Below are positions 25,713 through 32,440 of a DNA stretch of 64,000 nucleotides, one piece after another. Below the pieces are notes generated by a model. It had not been told where the DNA came from and did no database searches. It was given only the letters and a program-made list of their open reading frames with translations. This DNA is from DATFJT01 sp965230755 (GTDB taxonomy: Bacteria > Bacteroidota > Bacteroidia > Chitinophagales > Saprospiraceae). A program made the translations under genes and the position numbers. The stretch is taken from assembly GCA_965230755.1 (NCBI GenBank), contig CBDDLT010000003.1:62001-126000 (forward strand), in the 5' to 3' direction. Numbering within the stretch: the first letter of the stretch is position 1; the number at the start of each line of letters is the position of its first letter.

Positions 25713-27365
25713 TTATAGACTGTGAATAAATTGAGACATACCTTCAGCTGAATCAAACTTGAGCTTCTTTTTAAGTCTATATCTTGAAATAGAAACACTT
25801 CGGTTGTTGATCCCTAAAATTTTGGATACCTCGTTGGTTGTAAGATTTAGTTTGATGTAGGTTGCATGTTTCAGATCTAGTGATGTCAGCTTCGGATTTC
25901 TATTTAACAACTCAGCGTAAAAATTGGGATAAGTAAGAGAAAATCCCGATTTGAATTCATCCCAATCCGAGTCCATATCTTTCAAGCGATCCATAATTTT
26001 CCTCATTGACTTTTCATCTAAGTTGGGTTCCATAAGCATATTCTTCAGATCCTTGATAGCAGTAACTTTAAGATCATTTTTCAATGCGGTCTCCGTAGCT
26101 TTGGTCTGTACGTGATCTAGTTTCTTCCTGATTTGTCCTAACTCCTTTGTTTTTCTTTGTAACCTTAATACAATACCATAGTAATTACTTAATATAAATC
26201 CAAGTAAAAGAAAAAATCCCAGTACAGAGCCAGAGATTATCCAAAAACGATTTCTTCGCTTTTTTAATTCAGTTTCTTTCGAAAAGAGGACAATTTGACC
26301 TAAATTATACTGCTCAAACAACAAGGTTTCATTATTAATTAATAGGTTTCTCTCCTTTTCCAATGCTTCAAGATTTCCTTCAAGATTTCCTTGATCTTGA
26401 TAACATTTTTTCATGATAGTCAACGCTTCTTGTTGATGCCTAGAATGACCAACAATTTTGGCTTTTTCAAAAGCCTTTCTTGCTATTTCCAGAGCCATAT
26501 CCGTTTTTCCTTGAAGATGATATAGGTGTCCAAGATTAATATAAGGAATGATATGATAACTGATCCATGACTGATGCGTTGTATCCAAAGCAAGTGTAAG
26601 GTATTTTTCAGCAGAATCCAGCTGGTTTACGTATCGATAGAACACACCCATTTGGCTATAGTTTCTAAATTTTTTACCTCTTTTCTCAAAAATTTCTAAT
26701 AAGCTTTCGAAATCCTCATAAGCTCTTTCATGGTTGCCCTTTTCTCTATAGAATAATGCCTTACAAAATAAGATCGTAGCAGAATCAATGCCTATTTCTT
26801 CAGCCTCTCGCAATAAATCCATGTATTCCTTTTCTTCGAAAAATTCACTTGCTCCAATATAAATACTGACAACATCCCTTCTTGTCATCCTTCCTTCTTC
26901 CACCCATCGATCCATTCTATCCATGATAAAAGGAAAGTAAGACTTACTTCTGTACAAATTATAATAACTTGAATTACCTATCTGAAGAGCGACAAGATTT
27001 CGAATTTGGCTAGCATTTAGTTTTTCTTCCCAATCATTAATTAAACGAAATATTGAAAATTCGCACTCCACATAATGTCCTGATGCACAAATACAATGTG
27101 TTCTTTGTACATTGGCTTTAAAAAACAGCTCCATTTCATCATGAACCAAGGCAGATAAGGAAATATCTCTGAGTATATCTACCTTTCGCCAGCACTCCGT
27201 ATTCTTTATACTATCCAACTTAAGTTGCAATTCATTCTCTTCTATTAAATTATAATCGGACTCATCTAATAAGTAATCAAACTTATTCGACTCATTACAA
27301 GAAAACATAAATAGGATGCAGACCCAGAAAATAAGATTTAAAAGATTTGTTTTCGTAAGAGTCAT
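25713..27365 (-). CDS. Class I membrane-spanning TPR-HTH regulator (550 aa)
   Basis: Starts with ATG at 27365. A hydrophobic N-terminus ends in 'LFMFSCNES' (lipobox-like). About 330 residues of TPR helices follow ('QMGVFYRYVNQLDSAEKYL', 'YINLGHLYHLQGKTDMALEI'). One membrane segment lies near 373-398 ('FWIISGSVLGFFLLLGFIL'), then a coiled coil, the 'DWDEFKSGFSLTYPNFYAEL' segment and a C-terminal HTH ('LTTNEVSKILGINNRSVSIS'). It is closest to the 583-aa regulator and shorter than the class II proteins. It sits upstream of the 1384-aa adhesin on the same strand, with a TATAC-N6-TATAC repeat before each gene. Probably a one-component envelope-sensing activator or repressor; the ligand is unknown. 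Confidence 0.82.
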   Translation of the reverse strand: MTLTKTNLLNLIFWVCILFMFSCNESNKFDYLLDESDYNLIEENELQLKLDSIKNTECWRKVDILRDISLSALVHDEMELFFKANVQRTHCICASGHYVECEFSIFRLINDWEEKLNASQIRNLVALQIGNSSYYNLYRSKSYFPFIMDRMDRWVEEGRMTRRDVVSIYIGASEFFEEKEYMDLLREAEEIGIDSATILFCKALFYREKGNHERAYEDFESLLEIFEKRGKKFRNYSQMGVFYRYVNQLDSAEKYLTLALDTTHQSWISYHIIPYINLGHLYHLQGKTDMALEIARKAFEKAKIVGHSRHQQEALTIMKKCYQDQGNLEGNLEALEKERNLLINNETLLFEQYNLGQIVLFSKETELKKRRNRFWIISGSVLGFFLLLGFILSNYYGIVLRLQRKTKELGQIRKKLDHVQTKATETALKNDLKVTAIKDLKNMLMEPNLDEKSMRKIMDRLKDMDSDWDEFKSGFSLTYPNFYAELLNRNPKLTSLDLKHATYIKLNLTTNEVSKILGINNRSVSISRYRLKKKLKFDSAEGMSQFIHSL

Positions 27366-27461
27366 TGGAATGGTTTACGTATAAAAAACAATGACCAAAA
27401 TACAACCGAACGGTATTTATGAAAGACAATAAATTGTAGAATATATAAACAAAATAAGATC

Positions 27462-27477
27462 GTATACCGATTGTATA
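27462..27477 (-). promoter_or_regulatory. TATAC-N6-TATAC direct repeat upstream of 550-aa regulator
   Basis: Plus strand GTATA-CCGATT-GTATA, 97 bp before the ATG at 27365. Both half-sites extend to GTATACC on the plus strand. Candidate autoregulatory site (inference). Confidence 0.5.
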
Positions 27478-27554
27478 CCTAATTTAATTTAATTCGGATA
27501 AATTCAATTAAAAGCTCATTAATTTTTAACTGAGAATTAACTGGAAAAAATAGC

Positions 27555-28091
27555 TTAAAAACTATTCTTCCACATCATGCTCTCCATGGGGTCTGTACTT
27601 CTACTATTGTACTTAGCATTTTTCTTGGAGTGATAGTAGTTTTCTATTCCACCTTCTACCGTGAAGTAAATTAACTGACCAATCGGCATTCCACGATAAA
27701 CTCTCACGGGATGAACACAGGAAATTTCTAAAGTCCAGTGATTACAAAACCCTACATCACCCTTTCCAGCCGTGGCATGTATATCAATACCCAACCTTCC
27801 AATACTTGACTTTCCTTCCAAAAAGGGCACGGCATGGTGAGTTTCGGTATACTCTTCAGTTACCCCCAAATATAAAATACCGGGCTCCAGAACATACCCT
27901 TCCTCCCCTATTTCAAAGATGTCAATTTTGTTGTGTTTTTTGGCATCTAAGACTTTATCTCGATATGTTCCCAGTCGTGATCCCAGGTGAACATCATAAG
28001 AGTTGGTACCGAGATGTTCCCGGTTAAAAGGCTCAATAATAATATCCCCATTATCAATTGCTTCCAAAATTTTTTTATCCGATAAAATCAT
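27555..28091 (-). CDS. dcd: dCTP deaminase
   Basis: Converts dCTP to dUTP and ammonia, feeding dTMP synthesis in the cytosol. The 178-aa length is usual for the Bacteroidota form. The conserved core is clear: 'GTNSYDVHLG' near the N-terminus, then 'FLEGKSSIGRLGI', 'HATAGKGDVGF' and 'WTLEIS' with the catalytic Glu of the TLE motif, and 'MPIGQLIYF'. A dUTPase was considered, but the SSIGR and TLE arrangement fits dCTP deaminase. The start ATG at 28091 leaves 38 bp to the divergent phosphopantetheinyl transferase, so the two share a promoter region. Confidence 0.93.
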   Translation of the reverse strand: MILSDKKILEAIDNGDIIIEPFNREHLGTNSYDVHLGSRLGTYRDKVLDAKKHNKIDIFEIGEEGYVLEPGILYLGVTEEYTETHHAVPFLEGKSSIGRLGIDIHATAGKGDVGFCNHWTLEISCVHPVRVYRGMPIGQLIYFTVEGGIENYYHSKKNAKYNSRSTDPMESMMWKNSF

Positions 28092-28129
28092 AGAAATTGG
28101 TTACCTTAAATGCAAATTTAACGAATAAA

Positions 28130-28789
28130 ATGCCATTAATAGAACACAATATTTACCCAGACCGAGCTGAGAGTGGTATTTGGTTTTTAAGTGAGGATAT
28201 TGATCATTTTTTATCCAACATCGATTTGGATCCCGACGAAGAAATAGAACTCAATAGCATCCTTTTGGATTCTAAGAAATTGCAATGGTTGGGGGCGCGA
28301 TATCTATTACACAAAATGTCCGGAAGAGTAAAAAGAGGGGCTATTAATAAGACTGAAAAAGGTTTTCCGAGATTAGAAAACTCCTCTTTCAGCATTAGTT
28401 TAAGTCATTCGGAGAATTATGTAGCGGCAGCAGCGGCTCCTTATCCAATTGGTGTAGATATTCAAACCAAGACTCCGAAAATTATGCGAATCCTGGACAA
28501 GTTTGCCAGTGACGGAGAAAACGTTATCTGTAAGGCTTCTGAAGATGACCTAACCCTGGCACATTTGATTTGGTCCGCCAAAGAAGGAATGTTCAAGGCA
28601 TATGGAAAGGGGCAAGTAGATTTTAGGAGGCATTTGAGTATTACTGATTTAGACAAAATTGAGCCGCACGAGACGAGCGGTATTTTTCATGGAGAATTGA
28701 AGAAGCCGGATGAAGAAAAGATGGCTTTTGAATTTTTCTATAAAAATCAAGAAGACCATGTCTTCGTTCTAGCTAGAAATGTGTCGTAA
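28130..28789 (+). CDS. 4'-phosphopantetheinyl transferase superfamily protein
   Basis: Transfers 4'-phosphopantetheine from CoA to a carrier protein. The signature residues are present: 'GVDIQTKTPKI' (metal-binding Asp) and 'WSAKEGMFKAYGKG' (the W..KE...K motif). The open frame extends back to a TTG at 28097, but the ATG at 28130 ('MPLIEHN') is preferred. The stop overlaps the next gene's start as TAATG, which suggests translational coupling. The length of about 219 aa fits the Sfp/Gsp-like group rather than short AcpS. No synthase gene lies nearby, so the acceptor is unknown. Confidence 0.88.
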   Translation: MPLIEHNIYPDRAESGIWFLSEDIDHFLSNIDLDPDEEIELNSILLDSKKLQWLGARYLLHKMSGRVKRGAINKTEKGFPRLENSSFSISLSHSENYVAAAAAPYPIGVDIQTKTPKIMRILDKFASDGENVICKASEDDLTLAHLIWSAKEGMFKAYGKGQVDFRRHLSITDLDKIEPHETSGIFHGELKKPDEEKMAFEFFYKNQEDHVFVLARNVS

Positions 28790-29214
28790 TGAAGAACTTA
28801 TTAATACTTTGTATCTCAACTCTAATTTTGGGCTATAGCTGCACCAATCGTTCTACTTCAGAACGGCAAAATGGCATGCCCAAAGATTTTACTGAATTCT
28901 ATCAGAGATTTCACCAGGATAGTGTATACCAAATGGAGCATATTAGTTTTCCTTTAGACGGAGTTCCGGGAATATCTTTTCGTGGTGAAGTCCCTCAAAA
29001 CTATAAATTCCAAGCCGCTGACTGGAAGATGCACAGGGCTTTCGAAGACTCCCTGATTTATTATCGCTCATTAGAGCAAGTAGCAAATGATATCATCGAG
29101 GAAGAAATAGGACTTGACGAAAGTGGATTAATGATTTATAGACGATTTGTTAAGTTAGGATCTGAATGGTATCTAGCCTATTACATGGAACCAAATTTTG
29201 TCCAGAAAAAATGA
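28789..29214 (+). CDS. Small lipoprotein of unknown function
   Basis: 141 aa with a lipoprotein signal ('STLILGYSC', Cys near residue 18). The mature part includes 'EFYQRFHQDSVYQMEHISFP', a pattern I associate with DUF4348-like Bacteroidota lipoproteins, though this is not certain. It overlaps the preceding gene by one base (TAATG) and is followed after 4 bp by the asparaginase gene, so the three are probably co-transcribed. No function can be assigned. Confidence 0.75.
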   Translation: MKNLLILCISTLILGYSCTNRSTSERQNGMPKDFTEFYQRFHQDSVYQMEHISFPLDGVPGISFRGEVPQNYKFQAADWKMHRAFEDSLIYYRSLEQVANDIIEEEIGLDESGLMIYRRFVKLGSEWYLAYYMEPNFVQKK

Positions 29215-29218
29215 TCCA

Positions 29219-30220
29219 ATGAAATATATCCCTTTACTATTCTTATTCCTTATTACTTTTTCCTGTGATCCCGACAGTCAAGTAGCCAAGGATGAGGAAA
29301 CTACCCTGAGAAAACAATGGGCAGTTATTATTCATGGTGGTGCTGGTGGTCTAAGGCAGAATAATCTATCGGAAACAGCCAAAACAGAATACCAGGAATC
29401 TCTTCGCCATGTGTTGGATCATGCCGTCGCTCTTCTTAAAGATGGAAAATCAGCTTTGGAAGTAGTAGAATCTGGAATCATGAAGCTGGAAGACAACCCC
29501 ATTTTTAACGCGGGGAAAGGATCTGTTTTAAACAATGTGGGAGTAGTGGAAATGGATGCATCTATAATGGATGGAAAAACTTTGGATGCGGGTGCCATTG
29601 CGGGATCTAAGATCATCAAGAATCCGATTCAAGCCGCCAGATATGTCAAAGACTCTACTGCTCATGTCCTGCTCTCCTCTTCCTCTGGTGATGAATGGGC
29701 AAAAGGGATAGGACTTGAGACCAGGGAGCCAGAGTATTTTATAACGGGAAAATCGAAAGAGATTTTAAGAAGGTATCAAGAAAAAAATCTGGGAACTGTT
29801 GTAGATGAGAATAAGGGCACGGTTGGCATGGCTGTTCTGGATATGAATGGAAATTTAGCAGCAGGAACATCTACCGGAGGAATGACCAATAAACAATATG
29901 GTAGAATCGGAGATTCTCCTATTATCGGGGCAGGTACTTACGCCGATAACAACACATGTGCTGTATCATGTACCGGTCATGGAGAAAAATTTATCAGATT
30001 GTCCATCGCTCATCGTCTCAGTATGATGCTTGAATGGTCAGAAATGGGACTTCAAGAAGCCATAGATTATATTATCAATGAAGATCTAGCCTCAATCCAA
30101 GGAGATGGTGGCCTAATTGCGGTGGATGCAAAAGGAAACATCGGCTTCGGATTTAATACACCCAGCATGTTGAGAGCATGGGCCACGCCAGATAGTCTTT
30201 CAGTCGCAATATTCGAATAA
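29219..30220 (+). CDS. Isoaspartyl peptidase / plant-type L-asparaginase (Ntn hydrolase)
   Basis: Cleaves beta-aspartyl peptides and/or asparagine after self-cleavage at a Thr. Motifs: 'IHGGAGG' near the mature N-terminus, 'NPIFNAGKGSVLN', the autocleavage site 'GTVGMAVLD' (Thr near residue 200, the new N-terminal nucleophile), 'GTSTGGMTNK' and 'GHGEKFIR'. The N-terminus is a lipoprotein signal ('LITFSCDPDS'), so the enzyme is likely periplasmic or membrane-anchored. The ATG at 29219 was chosen over a TTG at 29198 because it gives a clean signal peptide and avoids overlap. Confidence 0.92.
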   Translation: MKYIPLLFLFLITFSCDPDSQVAKDEETTLRKQWAVIIHGGAGGLRQNNLSETAKTEYQESLRHVLDHAVALLKDGKSALEVVESGIMKLEDNPIFNAGKGSVLNNVGVVEMDASIMDGKTLDAGAIAGSKIIKNPIQAARYVKDSTAHVLLSSSSGDEWAKGIGLETREPEYFITGKSKEILRRYQEKNLGTVVDENKGTVGMAVLDMNGNLAAGTSTGGMTNKQYGRIGDSPIIGAGTYADNNTCAVSCTGHGEKFIRLSIAHRLSMMLEWSEMGLQEAIDYIINEDLASIQGDGGLIAVDAKGNIGFGFNTPSMLRAWATPDSLSVAIFE

Positions 30221-30225
30221 ATGAT

Positions 30226-30753
30226 ATGAGTGCTCTAGAATATCTTCATCTTCGACCGAGATTTGCTTTCGATTATCAAGAAAATAAGGAGGAGGTTCTA
30301 CAAGGCCTTAAGGAACATTTTCAAGAAAACAAGGAATGTATTGGTCGCGTTACTTACGATCAGGTAAAGATTGATATCATTACAGAAGAACAACACTATT
30401 GGACACCTCAGATGACTTTTAGTGTGGAAGAAGACCAAGGAAAGCCGAATCAATGTCATATCAGCGGGTTAATCGGACCTCGTCCGGCAGTCTGGACGAT
30501 GTTCATGTTCTTTTACTTTCTGATCGGTTTAATAGGAGCTTTTCTCAGTCTTTATGGTCTTTCACAATGGACCCTTGGAGATGAAAACTATCCATTAATT
30601 TGGGCCTTCCCTCTTGCTCTTATCCTTATTGGAACTGGTTATTTTGTTTCGAAGGCAGGAGAAAAGATGGGGCATGATCAGATCATTACTTTGAAAGAGT
30701 ATTTGAAAAAAGGGTTGGGGCCAAACTTTGATGAGAAAGTAATCGCCAGCTAA
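30226..30753 (+). CDS. Two-TM membrane protein of unknown function
   Basis: 175 aa; the ATG is 5 bp after the asparaginase stop, so it is probably the operon's last gene. The first 80 residues look soluble. Two membrane segments follow ('FMFFYFLIGLIGAFLSLYGL' and 'YPLIWAFPLALILIGTGYFV'), with a charged tail. I do not recognise a family. Confidence 0.7.
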   Translation: MSALEYLHLRPRFAFDYQENKEEVLQGLKEHFQENKECIGRVTYDQVKIDIITEEQHYWTPQMTFSVEEDQGKPNQCHISGLIGPRPAVWTMFMFFYFLIGLIGAFLSLYGLSQWTLGDENYPLIWAFPLALILIGTGYFVSKAGEKMGHDQIITLKEYLKKGLGPNFDEKVIAS

Positions 30754-30832
30754 AATTGGATCATTAAACCCAAGCCGGACCAATTATTCTAACAAGATCT
30801 ACTACAGATATGGGATCGTAGCAATTGTAATT

Positions 30833-31219
30833 CTACTGCTCAGTTAATTGCTTGCCCATAAGAAAACTATTGGCCACAAGGAGAAGTCCAAAACTGGCTA
30901 ATCCGTATAAGATCAAAACAGAAGTATTCATTTCTCCCACAGAAAATAGATCCGCCAAATTCAATTTATTCCAAGTAGTATACAGGCCACTTGTGCCGGT
31001 ATTTGATCCTTGCCAAGAAAAAATAAGAACTAGTACTATCGCTGATGATAAAACTGCCCAAACCCTTGAGTTTAAAAGTGGTCTATAAGCTCTGCTTTCT
31101 TTTACCACTTCCATATCAATAGATCCCATCACCTTGTTTACAAAGCCTTCAGAAGGACTTTTTAGCCCATCTTCTTTGAGCATTTCTTTGATGAATTGAT
31201 CCATTTCGTCTTTTTTCAT
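30833..31219 (-). CDS. Membrane partner of ECF sigma factor (probable anti-sigma)
   Basis: 128 aa with a charged N-terminal segment of about 45 residues and two membrane helices ('VWAVLSSAIVLVLIFSW' and 'VLILYGLASFGLLLVANSFL'). Its start follows the sigma factor stop by 10 bp. The position and a cytosolic N-terminus joined to membrane helices fit an anti-sigma factor, but no zinc-binding ZAS motif is visible, so the role is inferred from context. Confidence 0.65.
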   Translation of the reverse strand: MKKDEMDQFIKEMLKEDGLKSPSEGFVNKVMGSIDMEVVKESRAYRPLLNSRVWAVLSSAIVLVLIFSWQGSNTGTSGLYTTWNKLNLADLFSVGEMNTSVLILYGLASFGLLLVANSFLMGKQLTEQ

Positions 31220-31229
31220 ATTACTATTA

Positions 31230-31775
31230 TCAAAGTTGTGGACTAAGTATTTCTCTTAATTTCTTCCTTGTTCGAAACAATTTACTTTTGACATTGGTTT
31301 CAGACTGTCCCATTACCTGAGCTACTTCTCGAATACTTCTCTCTTCAAAATAGTAGATCTGGAGTAAAAATTGACTTTCGGCATCCAATTTTTTAATCCT
31401 TTCGCGCAATATCTTCTTTGCCTCCGTTTTGGCCAACGCAGTAAAAGGATTCAGTCCTTCAGAGGGAATTTCTAAATGTTCATCAACAAACTCTTCTTCT
31501 CTCACCCTTGTTTTTTTCAAAATGTTTAGCCCTGTCCTATAGGTTATCGAATACAACCAAGTGGAAAACTTCGATTTTTTATCGAACTGAGATAACTTTC
31601 GAAAAGCCCTGACAAAGACATCCTGAGCCATTTCTTCTGCTTCCTCCGGATTTCTCAACATTTTAAGTGAAAGCGTATATACCATATCCTTGTATTGCTG
31701 AACCAGTATAGAGAAAGACTGAACTTCTCCATCTAACACACGATCAATGATTTTATACTCCGTTTGTTTATCCAT
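31230..31775 (-). CDS. ECF-type RNA polymerase sigma factor (sigma-70 family)
   Basis: 181 aa with the two domains of extracytoplasmic-function sigma factors. Region 2 is at about 20-90 ('DMVYTLSLKMLRNPEEAEEM', 'FSTWLYSITYR') and region 4 at about 125-175 ('SIREVAQVMGQSETNVKSKL'). It should direct core polymerase to a small regulon; targets cannot be read from sequence. It is co-transcribed with the downstream membrane protein. A DUF6249-like protein is divergent, 139 bp away. Confidence 0.92.
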   Translation of the reverse strand: MDKQTEYKIIDRVLDGEVQSFSILVQQYKDMVYTLSLKMLRNPEEAEEMAQDVFVRAFRKLSQFDKKSKFSTWLYSITYRTGLNILKKTRVREEEFVDEHLEIPSEGLNPFTALAKTEAKKILRERIKKLDAESQFLLQIYYFEERSIREVAQVMGQSETNVKSKLFRTRKKLREILSPQL

Positions 31776-31914
31776 TTACCGATTAGACAAGCTCTCTTTG
31801 AATCAGGTTGCACAAATTCAATTAAAAATAAAATTATCTAAAAAAATGCAACCGACTTCAAGAAAGCCTTGTCCAAGAGTGTGAATTCATATTTTAAATC
31901 TAAAATCGAGGATT

Positions 31915-32274
31915 ATGTTACCTGAGATTATTATCCCCCTTTCCTTCTTTGCCGCATTGTTCGGTATTTTTTATTTGTACTTCACTTCGAGAAACAGAGA
32001 ACGAATGTCATTAATTGAGAAAGGCGCGGATGCCAATATATTTTATGCCAAAAAGAATCCGAATAAAATGCCCTTGTGGAAGATTCTTACCCTCAATATT
32101 GCATTGTTGGCCATGGGTATTGGAGTGGGCTTGTTGATTGCCACTTTCCTGGATACTTATACTCAAATGAACAATGAATCTGTTTATGCCGCATTAATTT
32201 TCCTTTCAGGTGGTCTGGGACTTTTTCTTGCTTATTCGATTCACAAAAAAGATGACAATAACTTAGTCGAGTAA
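31915..32274 (+). CDS. DUF6249-like small membrane protein
   Basis: 119 aa with three membrane segments: one N-terminal ('IIPLSFFAALFGIFYLYF') and two later ('LTLNIALLAMGIGVGLLIAT', 'ALIFLSGGLGLFLAYSI'). The 'R.R..LIEKGAD' segment after the first helix is typical of DUF6249 proteins, often found beside ECF sigma factors in Bacteroidota. It is divergent from the sigma factor. The function is unknown. Confidence 0.7.
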   Translation: MLPEIIIPLSFFAALFGIFYLYFTSRNRERMSLIEKGADANIFYAKKNPNKMPLWKILTLNIALLAMGIGVGLLIATFLDTYTQMNNESVYAALIFLSGGLGLFLAYSIHKKDDNNLVE

Positions 32275-32288
32275 TTTAATTCATATAT

Positions 32289-32326
32289 CAAGATCAAGGA
32301 ACGGTTATACCGTTTTTTGGTCTTGT
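32289..32326 (+). terminator. Terminator after DUF6249-like gene
   Basis: Inner stem AACGG / CCGTT (32300-32304 with 32310-32314) followed by a T run, with flanking AAGATCAAG / TTGGTCTT extending the pairing imperfectly. It lies 15 bp beyond the stop codon at 32274. Confidence 0.6.
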
Positions 32327-32440
32327 TTCAGGATCTCAACACCTCTGCTCAATAATCTTATTTATTTGTTAAAGTCAAACAAGAGTTTTCTGTGGTTGCT
32401 AAAACGAGCTATTTTTCATGTTTACTCAACCCTGAATCAG

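Noticed and set aside
27555..28091. dUTPase as an alternative call for the dcd gene
   Set aside because: The SSIGR and TLE motif arrangement and the length fit dCTP deaminase better.
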